Below, piece by piece: positions 42,101 through 46,787 of a stretch of DNA of 64,000 nucleotides (the first letter of the stretch is position 1; each line of letters starts with the position of its first letter). Made by a program: the position numbers and the translations under genes. Below the pieces are notes generated by a model. That model ran no database searches. It had not been told where the DNA came from and saw only the letters and a list, made by a program, of their open reading frames with translations. The stretch comes from Druceiella hillmani (Eukaryota; Arthropoda; Insecta; Lepidoptera; Hepialidae). Where the stretch lies: the NCBI GenBank assembly GCA_039881145.1, contig JAYKKI010000126.1, forward strand, positions 2,952,001 through 3,016,000, given 5' to 3'.

Positions 42101-42416
42101 ATTCAGGCTTCCAAATTTTTCTGTTTCACAAGGTGTTTAAATTTATATTAATTTAAATTATTTAACTAACTGAGTTAAGACCTGATTAATACAATAAGCA
42201 CTAAATGTAAAATAGTTATAAGATAGAGATGTATAGCTAGCCCATTAGTAACAATGGAGTCCGTCGGCTGTGTTGCAGAGTGTAACACTGAGCAGCGAGG
42301 AGCGCAGCGCCCGCGTCGCCTTCCGTTCGGCCGGAGCCGCTCGCAGCTTCGTGCGCCGCTTTCACCGCAAGATGGTGGCCGCCAGTCGTCTGGCTGTCGT
42401 ACTGGATACTCATTAA
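3027..42416 (+). CDS. RBM33: RBM33-like RNA-binding protein, 3'-terminal twelve exons (partial)
   Basis: Coding segments are 3027-3154, 5804-6602, 8804-8912, 10745-10885, 13573-13684, 16970-17088, 23247-23573, 26421-26587, 30943-31085, 31547-31603, 35467-35979 and 42279-42416. Every intron is GT-AG and all eleven phases match, giving 916 codons and a TAA stop. Family evidence: the Pro-rich exon ends with INPHFKG, a motif also found in vertebrate RBM33. The YRRRVKEQEGLRQRILRAKE helix matches the conserved Arg/Glu helix of the family. The C-terminus is an RRM (ALVTNLPHGMTDTRLRTL, then VAFRSAGAARSF and FHRKMVAASRLAVVL), with the FHRxM element as in RBM33. In vertebrates RBM33 binds RNA in the nucleus and has been linked to mRNA export and to the m6A demethylase ALKBH5; that role is inferred here. 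The start codon and acidic N-terminus lie outside the window. No promoter or poly(A) site is assigned. Confidence 0.9.
3640..4195 (-). mobile_element. Non-LTR retrotransposon (LINE) 3' remnant
   Basis: Read on the minus strand, about 4190-4120 gives KKVDQFKYLGTYITSKNNFK, the hallmark K-x-F-KYLG-x-I motif of arthropod LINE reverse transcriptases. Farther along, about 3723-3699 gives LDNVDDNLK, matching the RW(L)DNV-D-LK tail found downstream in the same proteins. Stops and frameshifts lie between them. It sits in the intron between the first two visible RBM33 exons, antisense to the gene. Confidence 0.65.
4382..4829 (+). mobile_element. Internally deleted mariner element
   Basis: The left end (taggctggctagtaag) and right end (ttattagccaaccca) form inverted repeats of the irritans-type mariner kind. 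Between them a fragment reads HPPYSPDIAPSDYHLFKALN (about 4507-4566), with the third catalytic Asp region, followed by a decayed C-terminus. The helix-turn-helix and the first two catalytic Asp regions are missing, so it is non-autonomous. The size is about 450 bp instead of 1.3 kb. Confidence 0.75.
4830..5803. other. AT-rich RBM33 intron, no feature seen
   Basis: Only short AT-rich sequence with a few local repeats ('ctgtaaacagagtta' twice near 5680-5725). No coding signal or transposon end was recognised. Confidence 0.5.
5804..6602 (+). CDS. RBM33: RBM33 exon, long Pro/Gln-rich region
   Basis: This 799-nt exon has acceptor tttcag and donor gtgagt and leaves one base of a split codon. It encodes a low-complexity region rich in Pro, Gln, Asn and Phe, and ends with KKVLINPHFKGNIQPPVD. 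The INPHFKG motif anchors the RBM33 assignment. An apparent upstream extension of the frame is only the polypyrimidine tract read through. Confidence 0.93.
5861..6457 (-). other. Antisense open frame over the Pro-rich exon (not a gene)
   Basis: A 198-codon antisense frame exists only because the Pro-rich exon is poor in stop codons on the other strand. It is Arg/Trp-rich with no recognisable domain. It is listed so that a reader does not mistake it for a gene. Confidence 0.85.
6839..7489. repeat. Inverted-repeat-bounded element, about 650 bp
   Basis: The left part (6839-6895) and the reverse complement of the right part (7425-7489) match over about 60 bp. Shared blocks are 'atcaag', 'cacaag', 'tggtgcagat' and 'agttag'. 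Inside is a moderately GC-rich core (7060-7200) with a short minus-strand frame of no known family. It looks like a miniature inverted-repeat element, but no target duplication was identified. Confidence 0.45.
7490..8803. other. RBM33 intron, possible TTAA-type element ends
   Basis: Mostly AT-rich. TTAACC-type termini appear at 7954 and 8088, both facing right, with a small hairpin near 8033-8048. No matching opposite end was found, so no element is called. A 29-nt hairpin occurs at 7882-7910. Confidence 0.35.
8804..8912 (+). CDS. RBM33: RBM33 exon, Ala/Arg helix
   Basis: Acceptor ttccag, donor gtaata; phase 1 in, phase 2 out. It encodes ARPISSVDDAAERFIAEQRS and a basic tail ending in KFQRRSPQR. 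The length is 109 nt. Confidence 0.9.
9090..9825 (+). mobile_element. mariner element, left end missing, decayed
   Basis: The right terminus 'ttatacagccctcg' is followed by TA. Frame fragments include IVDETWIHHSAQRPKTKEQT (near 9323) with the first catalytic Asp, PKKAKVILSVN, GQTINGEYYVNLLNRFNHAI and KLHELGYKLL, all diagnostic for mariner transposases. The QDNAPCH block is degraded (HEDNAHLH, near 9591) and the SPDLAPSDYFLF part is missing or scrambled. Stops and frameshifts are frequent. The corresponding left terminus was not found. It lies sense in an RBM33 intron. Confidence 0.8.
10050..10659 (-). mobile_element. piggyBac-type miniature element, copy 1
   Basis: The element is flanked by TTAA at 10046-10049 and 10660-10663. 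Its termini are of the form (C)xGTTTxAGTGCC, shared with copies 2 and 3, with a subterminal GC-rich block containing atggcgctcgt. TTAA flanks suggest the piggyBac superfamily. It carries a short minus-strand acidic frame and no transposase core. The left terminus is slightly degraded. Confidence 0.75.
10176..10430 (-). pseudogene. Acidic short reading frame in piggyBac-type copy 1
   Basis: The frame starts MSEYENDSGSDIVVRSQFGV, continues with MQIMSDSDNSDDNNYFADTE and then runs into non-conserved tail sequence. It matches the frames in the other two copies but lacks an internal segment of about 16 residues, deleted without a frameshift. An acidic Ser/Asp-rich N-terminus is typical of piggyBac transposases. 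The frame is therefore probably the 5' end of a transposase whose body was deleted. The function of the fragment is unknown. Confidence 0.5.
10745..10885 (+). CDS. RBM33: RBM33 exon, acidic then basic segment
   Basis: Acceptor ttgacag, donor gtaatt; phase 2 in and out. It encodes FIENTTIEIENELGGRWKPR, then GVGDDDQDLSRRQEEFI, and ends in GLRRR. A piggyBac-type miniature element ends only 85 bp upstream of it. Confidence 0.9.
11025..11440 (+). repeat. Dispersed repeat, copy A
   Basis: It shares order and sequence blocks with 15165-15640: 'taattaaccatgtgtaatt'-like start, 'ggcaaaatnttatt', 'aatcagtc', 'gtcattacgaaaaaagta'-like, 'catttcattacaaaatnag', then 'aaataataatttat'. No coding content. 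This copy contains a perfect 48-nt hairpin at 11111-11158. Confidence 0.5.
11111..11158. repeat. Perfect hairpin, 21-bp arms
   Basis: The left arm 'atcagtccctaatttataca' plus one base is repeated as its exact reverse complement after a 6-nt loop. Copy B of the surrounding repeat (near 15235) has only the left half, so the right arm looks like a local inverted duplication. Confidence 0.85.
11822..12471 (+). mobile_element. piggyBac-type miniature element, copy 2
   Basis: TTAA duplications are at 11818-11821 and 12472-12475. The ends are CTGTTTGAGTGCC and the complement of GGCACTAAAACTG, an imperfect 13-bp inverted repeat. A subterminal palindrome has arms acgagcgccatcg (11835-11847) and cgatggcgctcgt (11885-11897). 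It is 650 bp long with no transposase core. It sits in an RBM33 intron. Confidence 0.8.
12048..12233 (+). pseudogene. Acidic short reading frame in piggyBac-type copy 2
   Basis: This is the fullest version: 61 codons, starting MSEYENNSSENNCFSSYEES, then DSGSDIVVHSQFGIMQIMSD and NYFADTEDVPDCES before a stop. It is rich in Ser, Asp, Glu and Asn, consistent with the disordered acidic start of a piggyBac transposase. All three copies keep this block nearly intact while the sequence after it is AT-rich and unalignable as protein. Whether it is translated is unknown. Confidence 0.5.
12476..13572. other. AT-rich RBM33 intron, no feature seen
   Basis: Homopolymer-rich AT sequence. No transposon termini, hairpins of note or splice-bounded open frames were recognised. 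Confidence 0.5.
13573..13684 (+). CDS. RBM33: RBM33 exon, SP-rich segment
   Basis: Acceptor cttgtag, donor gttagt; phase 2 in, phase 0 out. It encodes MRSPSPLSPPRQRPLSPP and then a basic-acidic tail ending TTTEPDTE. The SPSP and PLSPP repeats are potential proline-directed kinase sites. Confidence 0.9.
13685..15160. other. AT-rich RBM33 intron, no feature seen
   Basis: A 63-codon frame at 13818-14009 has no family signal. A slightly GC-richer patch at 14695-14770 could be the end of an unknown repeat. Nothing else was supported. Confidence 0.45.
15165..15640 (+). repeat. Dispersed repeat, copy B
   Basis: It is collinear with 11025-11440, with shared blocks such as 'ggcaaaat', 'ctgaatcagtc', 'ggaaaaaagtaaaa' and 'catttcattacaaaattag'. 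The similarity is partial and broken by indels. No coding content, and the class is unknown. Confidence 0.5.
16070..16322. mobile_element. Foldback miniature element with long inverted arms
   Basis: The two halves are inverted copies across the whole 250 bp. 'ttggtgtgg' opens the left arm and 'ccacaccaa' closes the right. Inner matched pairs include 'attactcc/ggagtaa', 'cattgcaaatat/atattagcaatg' and 'ctacaagac/gtcttgtag'. The centre is near 16225. It would fold into a single long imperfect stem. No coding capacity. Confidence 0.7.
16323..16969. other. RBM33 intron, no feature seen
   Basis: Non-coding. A GC-richer patch at 16565-16680 (with 'acccgtgagtgcgag') is not assignable. Frames on either strand here lack family signals. 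Confidence 0.4.
16970..17088 (+). CDS. RBM33: RBM33 exon, Arg/Glu coiled helix
   Basis: Acceptor ttctag, donor gtgagt; phase 0 in, phase 2 out. It encodes ESEYRRRVKEQEGLRQRILR, a charged helix ending in HREMQDK. This helix aligns with the conserved one in vertebrate RBM33. Confidence 0.92.
18170..18218 (+). other. RBM33: Candidate out-of-frame (poison) exon
   Basis: The 49-nt segment has acceptor ttcacag and donor gtatga. It continues the frame of the Arg/Glu helix exon as KELNEFHQKLNWKYLDE, a plausible helix. It leaves in phase 0 while the next exon must be entered in phase 2, so inclusion would lead to a stop 17 codons into that exon. Direct joining without it preserves the frame. It may be a decoy, a poison exon, or part of a chain with an undetected exon. 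Confidence 0.25.
18900..19563 (-). pseudogene. Transposase C-terminal remnant with Cys/His zinc motif
   Basis: Read on the minus strand from 19563: MVLNLDSGLIFPDYAYISGN, then LKNDRDIEEISIILEDPTSE, then ELPSTGPLT. After a frameshift comes DPPSEYLTDMYPIVELL. Farther on (19060-18970) are CDENYYETEKIKD and KLWLHVNC, then YCNSCGKKMKKQETEK. The spacing C..C..C..WLH..C..C..C resembles the PHD-like zinc finger found at the end of some pogo/jerky-type transposases. Stops and frameshifts throughout make it non-functional. No helix-turn-helix or catalytic DDE motif was recognised in the rest of the element, so the superfamily is an inference from this tail alone. Confidence 0.45.
19567..19628. repeat. 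Near-perfect 62-bp hairpin
   Basis: 'ttattcaatttgaagttatg' and its exact reverse complement are separated by a short spacer (tcgacagg). It lies inside the 3.84 kb element, just upstream of the transposase-tail remnant. Confidence 0.85.
21524..21738. repeat. 215-bp near-perfect palindrome
   Basis: Arms of about 100 bp run from 'caattaaatgaaactacg' to its exact complement at 21721-21738. The centre lies near 21630 (ggtgggttattagc / gctaatatcccacc). Only a few mismatches are visible. It is nested in the 3.84 kb element and has no coding capacity. It resembles a foldback insertion. Confidence 0.9.
21862..21916 (+). repeat. Two-copy tandem repeat of about 30 bp
   Basis: 'taagctacgtgcacatcaca' and 'taagctacgtgcacagcaat' lie about 30 bp apart near the right end of the 3.84 kb element. 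Confidence 0.6.
22080..23246. other. RBM33 intron; short direct repeats and possible TTAA element
   Basis: Around 22880-22950 'gatctcacaaaacaca' occurs twice and related 'agatcacaacacc' follows. At 22987 (TTAACCCA) and 23212 (complement of TTAACCCATAGG) there are TTAA-bounded ends that could enclose a 230-bp miniature element, but the ends agree over too few bases to call. Confidence 0.35.
23247..23573 (+). CDS. RBM33: RBM33 exon, Ser/Thr-rich then acidic region
   Basis: Acceptor tttttcag, donor gtaagt; phase 2 in and out. It encodes QRERSDVKKKENLSPPSK, a Thr/Ser/Ala stretch and a strongly acidic segment (DDDDALDLDLILDELDGVL) ending in NEKGGK. The acidic segment is predicted to be disordered or helical. 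Confidence 0.92.
24406..25699 (+). mobile_element. Full-length mariner element
   Basis: The termini are TGAGGGTTGATCGAAAAGTA and the complement of tacttttggatcaaccctca, an inverted repeat of about 28 bp with few mismatches. TA duplications flank it at 24404-24405 and 25700-25701. At 1294 bp it has the size of an intact mariner, but its transposase is broken. It sits in an RBM33 intron in the sense orientation. Confidence 0.92.
24570..25660 (+). pseudogene. mariner transposase pseudogene
   Basis: The frame starts near 24570 (MEVPIVILPSVRFVQ), passes a helix-turn-helix block (about 24610-24720) and then alternates between frames. Readable catalytic parts are IVMGDEMWVFHFTPETKEK (about 25040-25095) with the first Asp, and GPRNYHLFPK near 25405, where SPDLAPSDYHLF is expected. 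The second Asp block is altered: 'cttcacgacaacgt' near 25310 retains HDN. A 17-bp local duplication (aattatcacttgt twice) lies at 25409-25442. Multiple stops and frameshifts exclude activity. Confidence 0.8.
25783..25856 (+). repeat. Short tandem repeat, three copies of cagttaaaagatac
   Basis: Three copies of 'cagttaaaagatac' occur, the last two within a 32-bp unit ('ccagtcagttaaaagataca'). Confidence 0.85.
25857..26420. other. AT-rich RBM33 intron, no feature seen
   Basis: Only AT-rich sequence was found, up to the polypyrimidine tract of the next exon. Confidence 0.5.
26421..26587 (+). CDS. RBM33: RBM33 exon, Lys-rich linker
   Basis: Acceptor atttcag, donor gtaaat; phase 2 in, phase 1 out. 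It encodes PAESKQKPGVVDLRSKIPPK, an Asn run and a basic segment KLERKKIVFDKTDKRNE. Confidence 0.9.
26588..27186. other. RBM33 intron, no feature seen
   Basis: Non-coding. A small inverted pair 'gaactgca/tgcagttc' occurs near 27068-27090. No element was recognised. Confidence 0.45.
27189..27581. mobile_element. Miniature inverted-repeat element with TA duplications
   Basis: The left end (cggtgtccatgaataagtat, then cggacaaag) and right end (ctttgtccg, aacttattttt, cacactgtg) are inverted repeats of about 30 bp. TA flanks lie at 27187-27188 and 27582-27583. The 393-bp body is non-coding. TA targets and the terminal sequence fit a non-autonomous Tc1/mariner-type element. Confidence 0.75.
27588..27850. 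mobile_element. Truncated second copy of the TA-flanked miniature element
   Basis: It repeats the body of the preceding element in the same order. 'ggaaataaaacacctccttt', 'ctaattgagtgcaaaaaaa' and 'atattacacataactctttt' correspond to 27228-27300. The right inverted repeat is missing. The two copies lie head to tail. Confidence 0.6.
28588..29383 (+). pseudogene. Second DUF4817/Tc1-mariner-like transposase, decayed
   Basis: It opens with MAEDAILDAFAEDPTRSICS, the second helix-turn-helix part of DUF4817-type transposases (the N-terminal part is lost). After a frameshift comes LWSDESTLTWNGIFNVHNEY (about 28832-28892) with the first catalytic Asp, then NLNVWAGILGHQLVGSFFLP. The second catalytic site should read QHDGAPPHFG but here reads QHTGAPPYFG (29098-29127), so Asp is replaced by Thr. 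The region after it is scrambled, with no recognisable SPDLTPxDFFLWG block, and ends around 29380. No matching termini were found. It differs from the element at 1735 and represents a separate family member. Located in an RBM33 intron. Confidence 0.75.
29400..30942. other. RBM33 intron; 22-bp direct repeats
   Basis: 'tatagaagatcaatctaaat' occurs at about 29665 and again at 29877. TTAACCCTAGAA at 29688 resembles a piggyBac terminus but has no partner. A minus-strand patch at 30750-30810 reads KELEIIMEECPPRKNEQQK, perhaps a retroelement scrap. No element was called. Confidence 0.4.
30943..31085 (+). CDS. RBM33: RBM33 exon, Lys/Thr-rich linker
   Basis: Acceptor ttattttag, donor gtttgt; phase 1 in, phase 0 out. 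It encodes EKSKADSHKEKTLVTTATNT and ends NVGTDTAEK. It is low in complexity and has no domain. Confidence 0.85.
31547..31603 (+). CDS. RBM33: RBM33 small exon, 19 codons
   Basis: A 57-nt phase 0/0 exon with acceptor ttgcag and donor gtatgg, encoding VSSDRDYGARQKITFAGKQ. Being symmetric, it could be skipped without shifting the frame. Confidence 0.8.
31604..32083. other. AT-rich RBM33 intron, no feature seen
   Basis: Non-coding. Small inverted pair 'gaaacgtcacttcgtttc' near 31830-31847. Confidence 0.45.
32084..32281 (+). pseudogene. THAP-type zinc-finger relic
   Basis: From ATG at 32084 the frame reads MYKWCVVTQCTNTSIKNPHK then VFVSVLTNPKDEK. This is the start of a THAP domain: M-x-K-W-C, C-x4-C, NTS, P-x-K-x-F and a Pro near residue 29. 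After a frameshift the distal part resumes as NVFMCEDNFDV (about 32231-32263), where the normal C-x2-H of CEDHF has become C-x2-N. An internal stop and the lost His mean the zinc site is broken. THAP domains are the DNA-binding parts of P-element and some Kolobok transposases and of host THAP proteins. No P-element RNase H-like core was recognised nearby, so this is probably a transposon fragment. Confidence 0.55.
32282..33409. other. AT-rich RBM33 intron, no feature seen
   Basis: Only AT-rich sequence was seen. A slightly more complex block at 33120-33220 could be transposon-derived but matches nothing recognised. Confidence 0.4.
33410..33630 (-). mobile_element. Deleted mariner fragment
   Basis: On the minus strand the sequence passes through a VIGDEKWI-like block (first catalytic Asp; reads VMKNGFI/VGDEKWI across a frameshift near 33520). 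It then jumps to WEVLPxxFFxxDIAP (about 33470-33425), the block that normally follows some 90 residues later. This is the pattern of an internally deleted mariner. Short and decayed. Confidence 0.4.
33664..33981 (-). other. Unassigned 105-codon open frame
   Basis: The frame begins MRFVKLQTPYISIKFEMSNF and is unusually long for this AT-rich region. It contains LLMLNMLSLKELLDIGLDNL. It has no splice context or recognised family and lies next to a mariner fragment. It may be a transposon remnant or chance. Confidence 0.2.
34580..34639 (+). ncRNA. 60-nt hairpin resembling a microRNA precursor (candidate)
   Basis: The arms of 22 nt (cacacttttgaagtaattgt plus tt, and the reverse complement with two mismatches) are separated by a 16-nt loop. 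Arm length, mismatch pattern and loop size fit a pre-miRNA in an RBM33 intron. No known microRNA seed was recognised and many other hairpins occur nearby, so this remains a weak candidate. Confidence 0.2.
34640..35466. other. AT-rich RBM33 intron, no feature seen
   Basis: No coding, repeat or element signal was supported. Confidence 0.5.
35467..35979 (+). CDS. RBM33: RBM33 exon, basic/acidic region and first half of the RRM
   Basis: A 513-nt phase 0/0 exon with acceptor actcag and donor gtaatg. It encodes basic repeats (RRVVLQRKVTG, RVVVKRRSSETQTE), an acidic block (EESDDDLDSLNEELLLRDDD) and the start of the RRM (ALVTNLPHGMTDTRLRTL). It ends at GSDVQ. Its base composition is much more GC-rich than the introns. 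Confidence 0.93.
35980..37760. other. AT-rich part of the last RBM33 intron
   Basis: It contains the cassette-exon candidate at 36876-36971. The rest is AT-rich with GAATGTA-type microrepeats near 37205-37250. No element ends were recognised. Confidence 0.45.
36876..36971 (+). other. RBM33: Candidate cassette exon inside the RRM intron
   Basis: The segment is framed by a T-rich acceptor ending in atttag and a donor gtaaga. It is 96 nt long, open in phase 0 and symmetric, so it could sit between the last two RBM33 exons without a frameshift. It would add EKQIFVGLYNKQSGREKITY and twelve more residues between DVQ and SVTL, inside the RRM. The vertebrate protein has no such insert, so this is an alternative exon or a chance match. 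Confidence 0.3.
37767..38560. other. Coding-like remnant of unknown origin
   Basis: The stretch has more complex sequence than its surroundings. The minus strand reads YLQVLKSLLWTIYAEWCAET and DRFQYQNVLNFLMAHKLM (37800-37930). The plus strand reads YNFKQQLGTSKRKFDFEDEV (38175-38235), then LIDVKERSHNVRNKRLYM. Opposite orientations suggest either one non-coding repeat or two scraps. No family was recognised. Confidence 0.25.
38583..38842 (+). repeat. Tandem duplication, two units of about 112-115 bp
   Basis: Units at 38583-38694 and 38728-38842 share 'cataaatttttaagtat', 'gagat' and 'ttattaaaag', then 'tgggatagaaaa'. Identity is roughly 80 per cent by eye. The units are separated by about 33 bp. 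Confidence 0.8.
38891..38921. repeat. 31-nt perfect palindrome
   Basis: 'acaaaattataccca' is followed by its complement around a single central base. Confidence 0.9.
38984..39041. repeat. 58-nt near-perfect hairpin
   Basis: 'acttgaaaaatg..gtgattcctttca' and 'tgaaaggaatcacatttttcaagt' pair with a 3-nt bulge and a short loop. Another direct 'tcctttcatat' pair follows at 39041-39080. Confidence 0.85.
39081..41639. other. AT-rich part of the last RBM33 intron, no feature seen
   Basis: Long AT-rich stretch without open frames, termini or notable repeats. Confidence 0.5.
41660..41860 (-). mobile_element. LINE reverse-transcriptase fragment
   Basis: On the minus strand (about 41860-41660) the frame reads VSKGSILWPLLFTVLVNNRD, then a FADDxK-like block (LLFTYDVKIIS) and DCKLLQNV. 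This matches the (S)GVPQGSILGPLLF..FADD..DC..LQ region of Jockey/CR1-type reverse transcriptases. The catalytic FADD is altered to FTYD. Only the central RT part remains, shortly before the last RBM33 exon. Confidence 0.65.
42279..42416 (+). CDS. RBM33: RBM33 terminal coding exon, second half of the RRM, stop
   Basis: Acceptor gttgcag, phase 0. It encodes SVTLSSEERSARVAFRSAG, then an Ala/Arg helix, FHRKM and VVLDTH before TAA at 42414-42416. It aligns with the last RRM strand-helix-strand of vertebrate RBM33, and the protein ends at the equivalent position. The exon is an island of high GC in very AT-rich surroundings, and the intron before it is 6.3 kb. Overlapping frames on both strands here are shadows. 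Confidence 0.92.
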   Translation, partial: SVTLSSEERSARVAFRSAGAARSFVRRFHRKMVAASRLAVVLDTH

Positions 42417-45400
42417 AGTATGGGATGAGATTGTCATATAATATTTTGGGTGTAATTCGATTATGCGAAGCTGACGAGCGACTGAATTTACATGAAGGTT
42501 CACGCCGATTTGGTGGTTTTATACTGATTTAAAGATACAATTATAATTCTAGTAATTATTAGTTGAATGCAGTAGTGTATAAACAACTTAAATAGGTGGT
42601 TGTTTGATTATATAACTCCACAATTTTAACTCAAATTACCAATGTCTAGTAAAAAGGTATGTCTCTCTGAAAGCATCAGTTTTCTAGATACTAAGATGTG
42701 GGAATATTTATTAATATATGGAATGATATAGTGCTGTCATCAATAATAGAGACCTCATTTGTGAAAAAGTGACCGAAATTTCTTAAAGATTATGTTGTAG
42801 ATAATGCTGAGATGATAATCCAATATATATATGAAGCTTCGTGCATTTTTATTCCCTATCAGAATGAAATGAACCCTCACTGTTTACTCTGATGAGGATG
42901 TATTAGGTTTTTATATCTAAACTAGGTCATCTCCATTTCAGTAGATTTCGCAAACTTGTATTCTGGGTCAATACAAAAATTTTAATTTTTTACAAATGTC
43001 AAGCTGATTTATGGTAATATTAACAAGTATGATAGTTTATCATAATAGTCAATTTGTGTATGTTTAATTTCTTCGTTTATTTTATAAATATACCAGGGGT
43101 TTTACATATTAACTATAGTTCATTTTTCAACAACTATTATCGATAACAATAAAAATAAAAAATTTGACAATGGTCGCTTGTCATATTTGCATAACGTAAT
43201 GTCGTAATGTGAAGTAGATTGTCATTTTATTGTACTGTATTGTGAACAGATATATTAAAATTCTTTCGATATAAATTGTTAAGGTAACAAAACTGGTTTT
43301 AGATTATTTAGTAAACTTAGTTTAGCAAAATGTAGTAAGTTATGCTATGGAATAAATCTGAAATATTAATTTTACCAAATTTTGTCAAGAAGGTATCAAA
43401 AATGATGTTGATTTGATGAGAAACAGGAAAGCAATACTAATCGTACATTGAGATTTGTCTGATAACAAGAATGTATTCTTAGCTATACCAGTGTCAAGTT
43501 CTCGACGACTAGCGATGTGTTATTTTAAAAAATACTGGGAGTTGCTTTTACTGTTTACAAAAATGTTGTGGTAGCTTTGAAATTTAAACCAGTGATTTTT
43601 TTTTTAATTTGTCTGAAGTGTAAATAAGTCATACTTCATTTATTGCTATATTTTTATTAAAACCAAAAACAATTAAAACTAACTGCTAGTTTGATTATTA
43701 GACATTTTTGATATATTTTCTAAAGATTGAGAACGTTGGAAAATTCTATACTGTAAATGTAATGAAAATTGAAAATATATTTGGCCAGGAATGATATTGT
43801 TTTGAAAAAAAAACTCACACATTTTTTTGGCATTGTGACAGTTCTCATTTTTATGACAGCCTCATGAAGATATGGCAACATTGATATGTCAAATTTACAA
43901 TAAAATGAAAAAAAGTGTTTTTTTATATTAAAGCAAAATGTTCAAATAAGCAAGTAAAGAATTCTTTGGTTTTTTGTATCATGGTAAAATTTGTATTGAA
44001 ATTAATTCATTTAGAAAAACAAGTCAGTCAAAATTACAACCATGCTAAATATGTGAAAAAATCACGTTTGTTGTTTGAATTATCTAAATATAAATTGTTA
44101 GCAAATTTTTATTTGGGTAATATTCGTTATTGACATTTGTCACATTTTGACTATAAGTCTTAATTCTAATTTAATCTCTCATATAAAATTAAGGTTTGGT
44201 GTTATTTCTAGTATTTTATTTTATTATCTAAATGCCCTATATTTTTTATATTTTTTTTTCTGTGTGAACTAAATCCTGTTATGGGTACAAACTTTCATAA
44301 TAATAATTTCATTTCTTTATTGTTTGTAATTGTTTAATTATTTGTTTTATTTCTAATATTCAATTATTTTTTTCTGACTTTCAAATACTGTGCAATAGCA
44401 ATTTTGACAATAAACTATAACGGTTTGGAGAAGATAATTTTTTTGTGATTTCTGTCCTGTTTATAAAAATTTCCTTTATTTCATAATCTATTGTTTAAAT
44501 AGAATTATTTTATAATTATTGGATTTATTTTGATTGTTTAGAGAAAAAAATTATAGCTTGTATTCTGTATAATTTTTACGTATTTAGTCTCTCAAATAAT
44601 ACGTGTGTAAGGTTCTGTACCTTTTAATATTTGGTAAATTACTATATTGTAAAACGTAATTTTTTTTCTAAGCTTTATATGTTATTCAAACCTTGATATG
44701 TTTGATTAGATGTATGATTTTTTGTTTATATGCTAATCATAATTATCGATTAGAATAAAAATTGTTAATGTATAAGTTGTGAGATTTAATATGGTGAGTT
44801 GTAATTGAATCTTTTATTACAGAGAACGGTCTTGTTAAAATGTAACTATGATGTCTTAAGAACTCTGCTTGATTGTTTGTGGTAATTTTGCCGAGAAATA
44901 ATATTCTCACATATGTAAGATTTATTTTGATTAGTTATATTACTAAAAATTATTAGGGTTACCTCATAATAAAATAAGTTTTTACTTGTTTATATTTTCT
45001 ATGTTTCTGGCATATCTAAAAATAGAAACCATACTTCAAAGAAATTATTTTGCGACTATTACTTTTGAGTATTAATTGTGAAATACATTTTCCACGGCTA
45101 CATTGGTAACAATTAAAAAACAGAGAAACTTAGTTTTAGACTGATGGGAATAATAGTATAAAATTAAACTAATAATAGAACTGTAATGCAAAATTAAGAT
45201 CTGTAACGCTAAATGTGATTATGTGAACAGAGTCACGTTTATCGAACCTGTGGTATTCTGTGTGACATAGTGTAAATTGTTTTTACAAGTAAAAAAAAGT
45301 TTGCAAAAAAAAATACAATTGGTCATGAAATAAAATGAAAAAAAAAATAATAGAAAGGAGACGGGGAAAAGGAATTACGGAAAATGGCAACATTGTGGTT

Positions 45401-46742
45401 GGTTTATGTCGATTTGTCTGTTTCAGAATTTTCGCGGACATGAAATAGCTAATTTTATTGTCGTTTATTTCATAGTTTTACAGTAGTATATTACCATTTA
45501 GTGAGTATGTCTTGATGGGTGAATTTGGTCGAAAGGTATATAGAAATATAATAAATAGTTGTATTGGTCTGCATCATTCATTGATGCTAGAGTTGACAAG
45601 ATGTTGTAAAGGTCAATTGTGTAATTATAGAGAAAATAAAATAAACATAGGGACGGTGGTGGAGCACTAAATCCAATGTAGTTATGAGGTACTCCATAAT
45701 TTGTTCATTAGACTCGGGTAGGGGTTTGCTAGTTGTTCCACTATTACCAGGATAATACATTGTGATCTGGCAGGGGGTATATATTAAGGTTACCTTGTTT
45801 TTGTGGATAAAAATTTTCTGGGTATTTTTAATATTATGTTTGTATACTATATATAAGCATTTTTCTAGTCTAGTGGGTTTTCCTTTTCTATGCTTTTACA
45901 TTGTTAATTGTTTGTTTAGTTTTGAACGTATTAAAAATCTTATTGTTACCAAAGTTGCTAGTTTTTCAAATGGTTACAGCGTATTTCTACGATCTATTAT
46001 GTGAGTTCTATTACGATATTACTAGTCCTTTGATTATACCCGGTTAAGTTAAATACAATAATTTGTGTAACTAAACTACCACAAACAAACACGCAGAGTA
46101 TATTTCATTATATTTTGTACTATGAATACAATGAATAAAAACCTAAAAATAAAAAAAATTATATGTATCATTTCAACAATAATACATTCTGATTCTGTAG
46201 TGTCTGTAAAATTATCTATATCTTATTTCATTGTTTATAATATAAAATAGTTTTAAGGACTAGCGAGATAAGATTGATACAACGCAATTTGTACATACAC
46301 ACATTTATATAAATATGTTTCATCTATGTTGATCTCTAAATCCATAAATCGAACTGTGTTTTCTCCGAATTATGTGGTGGTAGCAATGGTTTGGAAAAAC
46401 AATATCGTTATATATTTGTACTTGGACAACTTGTCAGTGTTAGCTCTGAAAATTTACAAATGTCAATTGTGAATATTTTATACAAATTATATAACCAATT
46501 TAAATACAGCAGTGCGGTGATAATCTGGGATTCTATCAGTCTTAAGTTCACAATCTGAAGAAAGATAAGTTGCAAATTAAAAATGTTAAAAGTCATATAT
46601 TTTATTAAGGTGATTATTGCAGTTAAAAATATGCAAATATTTTTCAATTAGGTAAAATTAGATGTTTTGTATTTTGTCTATGATAATTAACTGACTTTAT
46701 CCTGAACCTGTTTCTTCATTTCATTATTAAAAAAAATTAATA
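42417..46742. other. AT-rich spacer after RBM33, presumably including its 3' UTR
   Basis: AATAAA hexamers occur from about 43148 onward, but the AT content makes the true poly(A) site undecidable. No ORF here has family signal. Confidence 0.45.
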
Positions 46743-46787
46743 TTATTTTTGTTGTATTAAACATTTCCATGTTTAATACAACAAAAT
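46743..46787. repeat. 45-nt hairpin
   Basis: 'gttgtattaaacat' pairs with 'atgtttaatacaac' around a 4-nt loop and extends into ttattt/aaataa. The motif 'atacaacaaaataatta' is then directly repeated at about 46776 and 46813. Confidence 0.85.

Noticed and set aside
42237..42532. Overlapping frames on both strands near the terminal RBM33 exon
   Set aside because: The exon frame 42279-42416 matches the RRM end; the others have no family support.
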